Assembly: GCA_002438685.1 (NCBI GenBank)
Contig: DJQG01000115.1
Coordinates: 1 to 25,212 of the forward strand
Reading direction: 5' to 3'
Origin: Ruminococcaceae bacterium UBA6392
GTDB lineage: Bacteria; Bacillota; Clostridia; Oscillospirales; Acutalibacteraceae
DNA: 25,212 nucleotides
Positions 1 through 8,157 of the stretch are shown here, in pieces (position 1 is the first letter of the stretch; each line of letters starts with the position of its first letter). The notes below the pieces were generated by a model. That model was given only the letters and a program-made list of their open reading frames with translations, searched no databases and was not told where the DNA came from. The position numbers were made by a program, and so were the translations under genes.

Positions 1-45
1 CCCCTTATGCCTTGAAGAATTAATAACATAACTTTAAGATATTAC

Positions 46-74
46 TTTACTTATTTGTAAATATGGTGTATAAT
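46..74 (+). promoter_or_regulatory. sigma-A-type promoter for the secreted-protein gene
   Basis: The -35 box TTTACT (46-51) and -10 box TATAAT (69-74) are separated by exactly 17 bases. Transcription would start near 81, giving a leader of about 170 nt before the start codon at 252. The leader contains a small hairpin (108-116 pairs with 121-129, loop TTTC) and a strong but orphan Shine-Dalgarno motif. Called by eye. Confidence 0.6.
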
Positions 75-175
75 ATTTGCGTTGGTTCTGAATTATTTTA
101 TGAATATTGCGGCACTTTTCAGTGCTGCATATTAAAAAAGCAAATTATAACTTAATGTTATGATATAAATTAAGC

Positions 176-184
176 AAAGGAGGA
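176..184 (+). promoter_or_regulatory. orphan Shine-Dalgarno motif in the leader
   Basis: AAAGGAGGA is close to perfect complementarity with the 3' end of 16S rRNA, yet no ATG, GTG or TTG lies at a usable distance downstream. The nearest ATG is at 208, 23 nt away. In Bacillus such non-translating sites near mRNA 5' regions are known to bind ribosomes and stabilise transcripts (STAB-SD). That role here is inference. Confidence 0.35.
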
Positions 185-207
185 AACAGAAAAACCAAAG
201 AATAACA

Positions 208-255
208 ATGTTTATTAATGTTTTCACAAAAATGAAAGGAGAACAGAGCAAATGA
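208..255 (+). CDS. possible 15-codon upstream ORF, stop overlapping the next start
   Basis: An ATG at 208 opens 15 codons (MFINVFTKMKGEQSK) ending in TGA at 253-255. That stop overlaps the ATG of the secreted-protein gene as ATGA (252-255), the usual signature of translational coupling. The peptide matches nothing I recognise and lacks a well-placed ribosome binding site of its own, since the strong AAAGGAGG is too far upstream. The ribosome binding site of the main gene (AGGAG, 237-242) lies inside it. It could be a coupling or leader peptide, or chance. Confidence 0.25.
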   Translation: MFINVFTKMKGEQSK

Positions 256-2831
256 AAACATTTAAAAAAGCGCTGAGCGTTATGCTCTGCCTGTGCATGC
301 TTATGTCTGCAATGGCAGTCGGTCTTAATGTCTTTGCGCAGGAAAAGTCAGAGGCTGTTGCAAGGTTTGAAGCGAATGTTGAAGCTTTCGACGGCGATGT
401 CACCAAAGCCGAGCCTTCGGCAGAGGATCTTGCGGCTTACGAGAAGCTCATTGCCGAGTACAAGGCTCTCAGCAACTCCGATAAGGAAAGCATCGATGTC
501 CTTGTTTTCGATGTGTTCTACCACGATGTAGTGATGAGAGAGCGCCAGATCTCTATAGAGAATCATCCCGAGATTTCGAGCTATAAGAAGGATCACTATG
601 TCAACGCCGCGGCTCAGGCTGTCACTACTCTCGGCTATGTTCCGGCTTATATCGACAACGCCGTTGCGCTTGCAAAGACCATTGCCGACAGAAAGGTATC
701 TGTTGACGACAAGAAAGCCACTTGGGAAGCAGCCGATTACAACACCCGCGTTATGGCGGGTGGATATAGCGGCACACATACCATCATTTCGGGCTCTGTA
801 AAGGGCGATGCCTTCAAAGGCTTCAAGCTGATGGGCGATGTTATCTACAACGATCTTCTCAAGGCTAACCCCGCGCCCACGAAGCCGAAGAACCCCGGTC
901 TTGCACCGAAGCCCGGCAGCTATGCAGAGGGTGAGAACGATCCCAAGTACATCGCAGATTTTGCTGCGTGGCTCGAAAAGGCAGAGGCTTACAACAAGGC
1001 TTACGCCGCAGAGTATACCTACAAGGGCAACCTCTATATTGAGGCTCTCGAGTGGCTCGCATCCGTTGAGCCCTCGCTCAAGACTCCTCTTGAGACAATA
1101 AAGGCTGTCCGCGAAGGAAAGTCCGCTTACGACAGCGGCGCAGGCACTTCGAAAGCATCTGCTGCTGTCAAGAAATATGATGCCATGAGCGATGCAGAGA
1201 AGACTCTCTTCGGCAAAATAAGCTACACCTTCTACGGCGTCGCGATTGACAACATCACCAGCTGGAGCTATAAGAGCTTCAACGCTACCGCTCTTTACAA
1301 TGCCTGCATCGATATCGGCAACGCGAGATATGTTGATTATTTCGTGGTCGTTATCGAGAACATCGAAGAACCCTATGACCGCGCGGACATCGACGCCGCA
1401 AAGGCCGCTTATGCAAAGGTTCCCGCAACTCTTCAGTCTCAGATCCCGACCGAGACTCTTGCAAAATACAAGGATATCCTCGCGAGCATCGCTCCCGACG
1501 AGCCGACAGGCGAGAGACCGAATGTAGAGATAATGAAGAGCACCGCCGTCAAATATCCCTTCGGCGCTTCCAAGAAGTCGGTCAACAAATCGCTCGACAG
1601 AGTTGAGGATATACTCTTCACCGCCCTGAGCGTTCCCGAGAACGGACTTACTCAGATGCTCTCCGAGGGCGTTTACACCAACTACACCGTCGCCCTTATC
1701 GCGAAGAAGCTGTTCCCGCTCGTCGGCGGACTCACTTCTCTCGTTGCAAAGGGACCCAAGGATCTTGCATCCAAGCTTGATAAGGACACCTGTGCCGGAG
1801 CTATAGCTGCTCTTAACGCCGCAGCTGAGACCGTTGATGCAGAGGGCAACACAGTCGGCAAGCTTGACGCATGGCAGTATCTTACCGTTGTTGACGGCGA
1901 TTTCGGATTTATGGACGGCGATAGAGAGGGCTTCCTCGATGCAGTCGCATCGCTGTTCAGACCCCTTTCGCTCATTACCATGGTCATCACCCTCGAGAAC
2001 ACCTGCAACACCACCAGCGGCAACTACATCTACGGCGGATACGAGGAGCTCGTTCCGATTTTCGAAGTCCTCGGCGCAGACGGCATCATGTCCTCCGTTG
2101 AGTACACCGAGTATGTAAACGCAGGCGCAAACTCCGACGAGAAGATGGATCGCCGTATCCGCGGAATTCTCGTTCCCGTGTTCAATCTTATCGACACCAT
2201 CGCCTCTGCCGAGTCTCCGCTCACCGAGGTTGTCAAGCTCCTTCCGAAGGTCGCTTATGCAGTCGATTCCGGTATTCTCAACACCCAGATTCAGAGACTT
2301 ATCGGCAAGCTCGGCATGGGTCTGGGCAGCAGCATCAATGTCGACCTCACCACTGAGGGTCTCTATGAGATGCTCGCTCCCAAGCTCAAGGATATTGAGC
2401 TTCAGGCGGCCAAGACTGACGAGAACGGCGAAGTGACCGCCCCCGCAGTCACCCTTTCGATAAGCCTCGATAAGGACAAGTTCGTCTCCGCTATCAAGGA
2501 TCTCTCCGGCTGCGGCGTTTACACCGCGAACGAGAGCATCGCCCGCGGCAAGAACTGGTTCGTCAGCATCGACGGCGACGCGGCAGACGCATTTGTCGTT
2601 CTGTTCAGATATCTCCACTCCGAGCTCACCTCCGAGAGCAACGCGGCAGCTATAAAGACCGCTGTCAAGGCTCTTGATATGAGCTTCGCTCAGAGAATAG
2701 CTGTCAACTTCCTCGTTTCGATCGTGCTTTCGTCCTCTGCTGACGGCGCTCTCAGAACGCTCGTCTTCATGATCCCGATAGTCAAGGTCGGCGTCAAAGT
2801 TGCAAGCTGGTTCGGCGCATTCAATAAATAA
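252..2831 (+). CDS. large secreted protein of unknown function
   Basis: A protein of 859 residues that I do not recognise. It starts with a clear Sec signal peptide: basic MKTFKK, a hydrophobic core to about residue 24, and a probable signal-peptidase I site after VFA (residue 29, before QE). The mature part is mostly helical-looking and alanine/lysine rich. Short helical modules recur with a pattern like 'KY..M.DAEK..F' near residues 60-95, 300-330 and 385-410. A proline-rich linker (NPAPTKPKNPGLAPKPG) starts at residue 206. The last 50 residues are hydrophobic (FLVSIVLSSS, then LVFMIPIVKVGVK), which could contact or insert in the membrane. There is no LPxTG sorting signal and no S-layer homology domain that I can see. 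The start is supported by AGGAG 10 nt upstream. Strongly biased codon use (CTC, GAG, AAG) suggests high expression. It is transcribed alone. Confidence 0.85.
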   Translation: MKTFKKALSVMLCLCMLMSAMAVGLNVFAQEKSEAVARFEANVEAFDGDVTKAEPSAEDLAAYEKLIAEYKALSNSDKESIDVLVFDVFYHDVVMRERQISIENHPEISSYKKDHYVNAAAQAVTTLGYVPAYIDNAVALAKTIADRKVSVDDKKATWEAADYNTRVMAGGYSGTHTIISGSVKGDAFKGFKLMGDVIYNDLLKANPAPTKPKNPGLAPKPGSYAEGENDPKYIADFAAWLEKAEAYNKAYAAEYTYKGNLYIEALEWLASVEPSLKTPLETIKAVREGKSAYDSGAGTSKASAAVKKYDAMSDAEKTLFGKISYTFYGVAIDNITSWSYKSFNATALYNACIDIGNARYVDYFVVVIENIEEPYDRADIDAAKAAYAKVPATLQSQIPTETLAKYKDILASIAPDEPTGERPNVEIMKSTAVKYPFGASKKSVNKSLDRVEDILFTALSVPENGLTQMLSEGVYTNYTVALIAKKLFPLVGGLTSLVAKGPKDLASKLDKDTCAGAIAALNAAAETVDAEGNTVGKLDAWQYLTVVDGDFGFMDGDREGFLDAVASLFRPLSLITMVITLENTCNTTSGNYIYGGYEELVPIFEVLGADGIMSSVEYTEYVNAGANSDEKMDRRIRGILVPVFNLIDTIASAESPLTEVVKLLPKVAYAVDSGILNTQIQRLIGKLGMGLGSSINVDLTTEGLYEMLAPKLKDIELQAAKTDENGEVTAPAVTLSISLDKDKFVSAIKDLSGCGVYTANESIARGKNWFVSIDGDAADAFVVLFRYLHSELTSESNAAAIKTAVKALDMSFAQRIAVNFLVSIVLSSSADGALRTLVFMIPIVKVGVKVASWFGAFNK

Positions 2832-2877
2832 GCCGAACTCCGAAAAGGCAAAACACAATTTCATAAAAGCAGGGTTC

Positions 2878-2904
2878 GGCGGAGCGTCCATGCGGCGTTC
2901 CGCC
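2878..2904 (+). terminator. weak candidate terminator hairpin
   Basis: GGCGGAGCG (2878-2886) pairs with CGTTCCGCC (2896-2904) through 9 bp including one G-U, with a 9-nt loop. The following GTTCCTCTT is only mildly T-rich. It lies 47 bases after the stop of the secreted-protein gene. The rest of 2832-3003 shows no gene. Confidence 0.35.
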
Positions 2905-3003
2905 GTTCCTCTTGCGCGGAATGGGAGAATAGCATACGGCTCTCTGCACTGCTTATGGCATTCTTAAAATATTGTGCCGATTTCTGATTTCGCCGATAAA
3001 ACG

Positions 3004-3030
3004 AGCCGGGACGGAATAACCGTCCCGGCT
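3004..3030 (-). terminator. intrinsic terminator of the metallophosphoesterase gene
   Basis: Perfect 11-bp inverted repeat AGCCGGGACGG (3004-3014) / CCGTCCCGGCT (3020-3030) with a 5-nt loop. Read on the minus strand it is followed by CGTTTTATC, and it lies 23 bases beyond the stop codon at 3053. Confidence 0.75.
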
Positions 3031-3052
3031 TATGCATCTTATTCTGTCGTTA

Positions 3053-5137
3053 TCAGTAGGCTATGCAGGAGACCCTGCCGCTGAAATCGGAGACATATAT
3101 CCTGCCGTTGTCTATGGCGGGCGAGCCGAATATCGGCGCACCGGTGTCGATTGTCTTGAGCGTTTCTCCGCTCGGGGAGACAACAAAAATCTTTCCGCTC
3201 GAAGAAGCTATGAGAATGTTCCCGTCCGGCAGGAGCACGGGTGAAGCCTCAACGGTCTGCGCTGTGCCGTTTGTGTAGGGCGCAGTGTATATCAGCGCAC
3301 TGCCCGTTTCAAGCGTCCATGTTATGGCCGAGGTTTCCGTATCGAAGCAGGCAACGCCCTTGTTTGCGGTCGGGATAATGAGCTTCTTGCCGATGACAAG
3401 CGGCTGTGCGCTCGAAGAGAAGTTGTAGCCGTCGCAGGTGACTTTTGACACTATCTTGCCGTTCGAGAGGTCGACTGTCATTATCGCGCCCGAGTCGGCG
3501 ACCGCCGCAGTGTTTTCGTCAATGACAACGGGAGTTGAGCTGCGGAAGCGAATGTCGCCGTCCTTGTTCTCCCAGAGCTGTTTGCCGTTCTTGCGGTCGA
3601 GCGCAAGAAGCGCATCCCAGTGCGAGCTGACAAGGAGCTTGTCGCCCGCGACAACGAACTCGGCGGGGGAGGACTCGCCGTAGTTGCGTTTGTTTTCCCA
3701 TATCTTCTCGCCGCTTTCGGCGTTCAATGCGGTTATCGCCGCAGCACATCCCGCATAAACCGTTCCGTCGACGAGGCAGACGCCGCTGCTCGTCGAGAGC
3801 GCGTTGCCGAGCGAGACGGCAGTCTTCCATTTGAGCGAGCCGTCCTCGGCGTTCAGGCAGTATACCGTGCCGTCGCAGTCCTGGGTGTAGACATATCCGT
3901 TTTCGACAACGACATTGTTCTTGACGGAGTTTGCGGTCTCATAGAACCAGAGCTCTTTTCCGCTCTGCGCGTCGAGGCAGGTGATTCCGCAGGTGCGCGG
4001 ATAGTCCTCGTCAGCAGTCGCAACATATATTTTGCCGCCGTATTTCACGGTGTTGCAGAAGAGCGGGTTGCCGTTTGTGTTCGTCGACCACACCGAGACG
4101 TCAATATCCGGGGCTTTGCCGTTGACTTTATAATAGGTCATCTTTGTGGTGACGGTGCCGTCCTCGGCGATGTTCACCATTCTCGCGCCCGATACCGACG
4201 AATCGATGCCGCCGCAGTCGGGGCGCGCGGTGCTGATGGCGAGCACGCCGTCAGTCTCTTTCACATAGTTGTAGTGATAGTGACCGAACACCCACGCGAT
4301 GAGATTGTGCTCTTTGAGATCGAGTTCCTTGCGGTCGAAGGAGATAACATAATCCTCCGAAACAGGGCGGTTGTGGTTGAACATGACGACTTTCATGTTC
4401 TCGTCTGTGTTCGCAAGGTCGTTTTCGAGCCAGCGCCAGCGGTCGTCCGCGCTGTAGCGCGACTTGTAGTCGCTCCCGTTCTGGAACGAGGTCACGACAT
4501 AGTGGACGTTGCCGACCTCGAACGAGTACCAGACAGGACCGTAGATGCTCTCGAAAAGTTCCTCGCCGTATTTGCCCTTGACATAGTCGTGGTTGCCGAT
4601 GACATATCTGACGGGTACGCCCATGTTTTCGGTGTTCATATCCTCAATATGCTTCTTGAGCCCGGCTTCGTAGCAGATGTCGCCGGTGTGGATAAGAAAC
4701 GCAGGGTGCTCATCGTCGATTACATCTTTGATGTAGTTCTTCCATTCGCCGACGCCCTTTTCACCTATCTCGGTGTCGGATATCTGAAGAAAGCTGTGCG
4801 CTTCGCCCGCCGCGATAGAGGACTTCTGAAGATCGAAGTCATAGCCGGTCTTTTTGTGCTTGTCGGCGGAGATATAGTAGTTCTCTGTAGTATATCCGGC
4901 GGGTGTGGTGACGGTTATGAATCTCGTCTTGCGGTAGCCTTTGAGCTTGAATTTGCCGTTCTCGTCCGTCTTGACGACATGGCGCCCGTCCGAGACGCTG
5001 ACGTTTTCAAGCGGCTCGCCCTCGGCTGTTACCACGCCCTCGTAGCCCGTCGCGTAGCCGCGCAGGAAGAAAAGCAGCACCCCCGCGACCGCGAAAATAA
5101 CAGTGAAAATTAAAATAACTATACTCGTTCTGCTCAT
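3053..5137 (-). CDS. membrane-anchored metallophosphoesterase fused to a PQQ-type beta-propeller
   Basis: A protein of 694 residues, probably acting outside the cell. Residues 6-25 form an N-terminal membrane anchor. Residues 34-68 resemble a carboxypeptidase-regulatory/CNA-B-like beta sandwich (GVVTAEGEPLENVSV). A calcineurin-like phosphoesterase domain follows at about 114-330, with DTE (121-123), GDICY (152-156), GNHD (181-184), NHN (254-256) and GHYH (285-288). The C-terminal half (about 335-694) repeats motifs such as SGKELWFYE, DGSLKWKT and SGEKIWEN, typical of PQQ/WD-like propeller blades. The family normally has DxH and GDxxD as metal ligands. Here the first histidine is glutamate (E123) and the second aspartate position is tyrosine, so metal binding or activity may differ. 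The substrate cannot be predicted. The start has AAAGGACA just upstream, and the gene has its own promoter and terminator. Domain calls are from motifs only. Confidence 0.85.
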   Translation of the reverse strand: MSRTSIVILIFTVIFAVAGVLLFFLRGYATGYEGVVTAEGEPLENVSVSDGRHVVKTDENGKFKLKGYRKTRFITVTTPAGYTTENYYISADKHKKTGYDFDLQKSSIAAGEAHSFLQISDTEIGEKGVGEWKNYIKDVIDDEHPAFLIHTGDICYEAGLKKHIEDMNTENMGVPVRYVIGNHDYVKGKYGEELFESIYGPVWYSFEVGNVHYVVTSFQNGSDYKSRYSADDRWRWLENDLANTDENMKVVMFNHNRPVSEDYVISFDRKELDLKEHNLIAWVFGHYHYNYVKETDGVLAISTARPDCGGIDSSVSGARMVNIAEDGTVTTKMTYYKVNGKAPDIDVSVWSTNTNGNPLFCNTVKYGGKIYVATADEDYPRTCGITCLDAQSGKELWFYETANSVKNNVVVENGYVYTQDCDGTVYCLNAEDGSLKWKTAVSLGNALSTSSGVCLVDGTVYAGCAAAITALNAESGEKIWENKRNYGESSPAEFVVAGDKLLVSSHWDALLALDRKNGKQLWENKDGDIRFRSSTPVVIDENTAAVADSGAIMTVDLSNGKIVSKVTCDGYNFSSSAQPLVIGKKLIIPTANKGVACFDTETSAITWTLETGSALIYTAPYTNGTAQTVEASPVLLPDGNILIASSSGKIFVVSPSGETLKTIDTGAPIFGSPAIDNGRIYVSDFSGRVSCIAY

Positions 5138-5169
5138 TGTCCTTTCCCTTTCCGGATTTTGTCGGTACT

Positions 5170-5199
5170 ATTATACATTATATAAAGCGCGCAAATCAA
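5170..5199 (-). promoter_or_regulatory. promoter of the metallophosphoesterase gene
   Basis: On the minus strand TTGATT (5199-5194) and TATAAT (5175-5170) are 18 bases apart. Transcription would start near 5163, about 25 nt before the ATG. Confidence 0.55.
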
Positions 5200-5220
5200 G
5201 CTGTTAAATCAACTAAAAAT

Positions 5221-5239
5221 GCGCCCTCTTTTTTGGCGC
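5221..5239 (-). terminator. short hairpin followed by a T-run on the minus strand
   Basis: GCGCC (5221-5225) pairs with GGCGC (5235-5239). Reading leftward the hairpin is followed by ATTTTTAG. It sits upstream of both divergent promoters, so it could block antisense read-through from the oxidoreductase gene into the metallophosphoesterase gene. The stem is only 5 bp. Confidence 0.3.
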
Positions 5240-5258
5240 TGCGGGCTTTACTCCGCTC

Positions 5259-5287
5259 TTGTTTTTTATTTCGCTTTATGTTAAAAT
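5259..5287 (+). promoter_or_regulatory. promoter of the first Gfo/Idh/MocA gene
   Basis: TTGTTT (5259-5264) and TAAAAT (5282-5287) are 17 bases apart. The start codon at 5325 is about 32 nt beyond the predicted transcription start. Confidence 0.5.
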
Positions 5288-5324
5288 CAAGCTGTATGAA
5301 ATATATTTTTCTGGAGGTCTTTTT

Positions 5325-6386
5325 ATGAAAAAATGGCGAGTAGGTATTATCGGCATCGGCGGAATCTTCAACGGCGCTCACCGCGGGCATTATCTGAATG
5401 ACGACCGCCTTGAGGTCGTTGCTCTTTGCGATATTATCGAAGAGAGAGCGACAATATGCCGCGACAAGTTCTTCCCCGACGCAAAGGTCTATACCGATTT
5501 CAACGAGCTGCTCAAGGATGAGACAATAGACTCTGTTGATATCTGCACCCCGAACTATCTTCACTCGATAATCACGGTCGCCGCGTTCAACGCAGGCAAG
5601 CATGTTTTCTGCGAGAAGCCGGACGCCGTCAATGTCGAAGAGGTCATGAAGATGAACGACGCGGCAAAGGCTGCGGGCAAGACGCTCATGATAATGAGAA
5701 ACAACCGCTTCTCCGACGCTTCGAAGCTCGCGAAGAAGTTCATTGATGACGGCAGAATGGGCGAGATATACTGCGGACGCTGCGGCTGGCAGAGAAGACG
5801 CGGAATCCCCGGCAAGGGCGGCTGGTTCACCACCAAGGCGCAGTCCGGTGGCGGTCCGCTCATCGATCTCGGCGTGCATATGATCGACCTTGCGATATGG
5901 CTCATGGGCAGCCCGACCCCTGTTGCCGTGACCGGCAGCACATACTGCAAGTTTGCCGACAACGATGTCAGCGACTCCGTCAACTCCGACTTCGGCGACA
6001 AGAAAGAGGACGGCACATTCGATGTTGAAGATCTTGCGATGGGCACCATCCGCTTCGACAACGGCGCGCAGCTCCAGATCGAGTTCAGCTGGGCATCGAA
6101 CGTCAAGCACGAGACCCGTTTTGTCGAGCTTCGCGGCACGGACGCGGGACTCAAATGGCAGGACGGCAAGGTTGAATTCTACACCGAGGAATACGGCAAG
6201 TGCGTCGATATTATCCCGACGAACTATGCTGACGACAGCGAACACGCAAGAAACCTCAGAAACTTCTACGATGTTGTTATCGAGGGCGCCGAGCCGTGCT
6301 TCAAGCCCCAGCAGGGCATCGATATGATAAAAATCCTCTGCGCGGTCTATGAGTCCGCAAAGACAGGCAGAGAAGTTGTGCTTTAA
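5325..6386 (+). CDS. Gfo/Idh/MocA family NAD(P)-dependent oxidoreductase
   Basis: A 353-residue, full-length member of the glucose-fructose oxidoreductase / inositol dehydrogenase / MocA family. These enzymes oxidise or reduce a sugar or cyclitol hydroxyl using NAD(P)(H). Visible are the Rossmann nucleotide-binding start (GIIGIGGIF, residues 7-15), the catalytic-lysine motif EKP (97-99) preceded by CTPNYLH, and the C-terminal-domain motif GGGPLIDLGVHMIDLA (175-190) with the usual catalytic D181/H185 pair. No signal peptide, so cytoplasmic. The start is ATG 5325, placed 7 nt after GGAGG (5313-5317); an in-frame start at 5259 lies inside the promoter and is unlikely. The gene is monocistronic and converges with a sugar symporter, so the two may serve one sugar. 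The substrate is unknown. Confidence 0.93.
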   Translation: MKKWRVGIIGIGGIFNGAHRGHYLNDDRLEVVALCDIIEERATICRDKFFPDAKVYTDFNELLKDETIDSVDICTPNYLHSIITVAAFNAGKHVFCEKPDAVNVEEVMKMNDAAKAAGKTLMIMRNNRFSDASKLAKKFIDDGRMGEIYCGRCGWQRRRGIPGKGGWFTTKAQSGGGPLIDLGVHMIDLAIWLMGSPTPVAVTGSTYCKFADNDVSDSVNSDFGDKKEDGTFDVEDLAMGTIRFDNGAQLQIEFSWASNVKHETRFVELRGTDAGLKWQDGKVEFYTEEYGKCVDIIPTNYADDSEHARNLRNFYDVVIEGAEPCFKPQQGIDMIKILCAVYESAKTGREVVL

Positions 6387-6400
6387 TTGTATTTATTAAA

Positions 6401-6434
6401 AACTCCCCGCATCTCCGTGTGCGGGGAGTTTTTT
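6401..6434 (+). terminator. strong intrinsic terminator
   Basis: Perfect 10-bp stem AACTCCCCGC (6401-6410) / GCGGGGAGTT (6421-6430) followed by T residues to 6434. It lies 15 bases after the stop at 6386. The A-rich left flank could let it work in both directions. Confidence 0.92.
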
Positions 6435-6551
6435 GCGCCGCTTATGTGGTAATATATTTTGTCCCGAGCTATTTAATGGTGCTCAGTATTTGGACTTTGC
6501 TCAATAAATAAGAGCGGGTAAAGTGCATTTAAAAGCGCAAAACAATAAACC

Positions 6552-6592
6552 AAAAGGTCACAATCCGCATTGTCTGCAAATTGTGACCTTTT
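6552..6592 (-). terminator. terminator of the GPH symporter gene
   Basis: AAAAGGTCACAAT (6552-6564) pairs with ATTGTGACCTTTT (6580-6592) through 13 perfect base pairs. It lies 27 bases beyond the minus-strand stop at 6619, with T-rich sequence on both sides. The interval 6435-6551 holds nothing else that I can identify. Confidence 0.75.
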
Positions 6593-6618
6593 TATTTGCT
6601 GTTTGCTTGCGCTGTAGA

Positions 6619-8076
6619 TTACTTCGACTTCTTGTCGTATCTTCCGCCGAGTCTTGCGTCGGCTTCGGCGCGGGTTATTTTGCCGCTGTTGCAGTCCGCC
6701 ATGGTCTGAACATCCTTGTCGGTGAGCTTGTAGCGGGTCCAGATGATATAAGCTATAGCGTAGCCTATTGCTGTAAGCATAACATAGATGAACCACAGAA
6801 CCGCCTTCGCGTGGTCGCTCTGCGTGGCGCCCATTTTGACGAGGTCCGCAAAGTTTTCCGCACCGTCGTAGGTGACCCAGCCGGTCGACTTGAGACCGAG
6901 TATGAACATACCGAGCGCGCCGGAGACGGCGGCGGTGAGCTTGCACATGAAGGTCTGAATCGCGAAGGTGATGCCCTTTGCCTCAATGCCGGAGGTAAAC
7001 TTGCCGAACTCCGCGCAGTCGGGCGTGAACATGAAGAGCATAACGCCGAGGATAGCCATCGGGACGGAACGGATGACCGAGATGATGATGAATCCGATTA
7101 TCGAGCTGTAACCGATGAGCCACATGATAACGCTGAGAACGACCGTGGCGAGGGTGCAGACGCGGAATATCTTCATCTTGTCAAACTTTCTGACAAGATG
7201 AGGAACAAGGAACGAGAATATCGCCGCGGGAACGAGGCTCAGCGCCTGAACAACGAGCGAGAACTGCGAGTTGTTGAAGAGATAGAACGAAACGAAAAGG
7301 TTGAGCGAGCCGGAGACGTTCGAAGCCGAATAAAAGAAGTAGCCTATGTAATAGATGAGCAGGTACTTGTTCTGAATGAGGTAGCTGAACATCTTCTTGA
7401 GCGTGAACTCTTCGTCTCTGTCTCCGCCGAAGCGCTCCTCAAGATTGAAGCAGGCGGGGATCATAGTGAGAATCGCGAACACGGCGCAGATTATGGCGAC
7501 TACCGTGTAGTTGAGCTTGATATATTCGCTGACGAGGACGGTGGCGAGGATGAGCGCAAAACCCGAGCCCACGCCCGACCAGATCTGCTTATAGGATATG
7601 ATGCTGTTTCTCTCGTCGATGTTTTCGCTCATCGAGGTGATGATGCCGAAGATCGGCACATCGCAGAGGGTATAAGCGGTATCCCAAAGTATATATGAAA
7701 CGGCGAGCCAGATAAGCTTCGCGTTTTCGCTGAAGTTATTGGGTATGGCGAAGAGCATGACCGTAGTCAGCGGGATAAAGACGAGCGATATCTTGAGCCA
7801 CGGGATGAATTTCTTGCCGCTCTTGAATTTTACTTTGTCGAACATCACGCCGAATACGGCGTCGTTGACTGCGTCCCATATCTTGACCGCGAGCATGATT
7901 CCCGCGGTTTTGACAAGTCCGCCGATAGAGAGCATGAGATAAGTGGTCAGGAAAGAGGCGACGAGGTTATATATCGCGTTCTGTCCGCAGAAGTAGAGAT
8001 AGTAGCTCAGTCTCTCCTTCGGTTTGGTTGCCCAGCCTTTCGGGGTGGACGTGATTTTTTCGATCAGTTTTGGCAT
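6619..8076 (-). CDS. GPH-family (MelB-like) sugar:cation symporter
   Basis: A 485-residue integral membrane protein of the major facilitator fold, glycoside-pentoside-hexuronide:cation symporter family. It probably imports a glycoside or uronide with Na+ or H+. The family signature in helix II is present as KIWDAVNDAVFG (65-76), with D68 and D72 matching the cation-site aspartates of MelB, followed by FDKVKFKSGKKFIPW in the conserved loop. About 12 hydrophobic segments are seen, and the tail is cytoplasmic and charged (KDVQTMADCNSGKITRAEAD). I chose ATG 8076 because AGGAGGGG (8093-8086) precedes it. An in-frame ATG at 8109 has no ribosome binding site and lies just after the predicted transcription start. 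The gene has its own promoter with an operator-like inverted repeat, so substrate-dependent repression is plausible. No regulator is next to it. Confidence 0.93.
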   Translation of the reverse strand: MPKLIEKITSTPKGWATKPKERLSYYLYFCGQNAIYNLVASFLTTYLMLSIGGLVKTAGIMLAVKIWDAVNDAVFGVMFDKVKFKSGKKFIPWLKISLVFIPLTTVMLFAIPNNFSENAKLIWLAVSYILWDTAYTLCDVPIFGIITSMSENIDERNSIISYKQIWSGVGSGFALILATVLVSEYIKLNYTVVAIICAVFAILTMIPACFNLEERFGGDRDEEFTLKKMFSYLIQNKYLLIYYIGYFFYSASNVSGSLNLFVSFYLFNNSQFSLVVQALSLVPAAIFSFLVPHLVRKFDKMKIFRVCTLATVVLSVIMWLIGYSSIIGFIIISVIRSVPMAILGVMLFMFTPDCAEFGKFTSGIEAKGITFAIQTFMCKLTAAVSGALGMFILGLKSTGWVTYDGAENFADLVKMGATQSDHAKAVLWFIYVMLTAIGYAIAYIIWTRYKLTDKDVQTMADCNSGKITRAEADARLGGRYDKKSK

Positions 8077-8100
8077 TTTTGTGAACCCCTCCTGTTTTGT

Positions 8101-8120
8101 GGATTTCATATTGAAAATCC
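8101..8120 (-). promoter_or_regulatory. imperfect palindrome in the symporter leader
   Basis: GGATTT (8101-8106) and AAATCC (8115-8120) form an inverted repeat around an AT-rich centre. It lies between the predicted transcription start and the ribosome binding site of the symporter gene. It could be an operator or a short mRNA hairpin. Confidence 0.3.
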
Positions 8121-8136
8121 GTTTTTAAGCAAACAA

Positions 8137-8157
8137 TATTGTACCATACTTACAATA
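8137..8157 (-). promoter_or_regulatory. candidate operator overlapping the symporter -10 box
   Basis: TATTGTA (8137-8143), 7-nt spacer, TACAATA (8151-8157): a perfect 7-bp inverted repeat that contains the -10 box and part of the spacer. The position suits a repressor. No candidate regulator gene is in the window. Confidence 0.4.

Noticed and set aside
348..2891. 847-codon open frame on the minus strand opposite the secreted-protein gene
   Set aside because: It is a mirror of the strong codon bias on the plus strand. It has no ribosome binding site and its protein has no signal or family pattern, whereas the plus-strand frame has a signal peptide and ribosome binding site.
3620..5113. 497-codon plus-strand frame opposite the metallophosphoesterase gene
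   Set aside because: The minus frame has clear phosphoesterase motifs. The opposite frame is valine/alanine/arginine rich and shows no domain.
6523..7698. 391-codon plus-strand frame opposite the GPH symporter
   Set aside because: It is very rich in charged residues with an RNE/DDE-like composition typical of the antisense of membrane proteins. It spans the symporter terminator.
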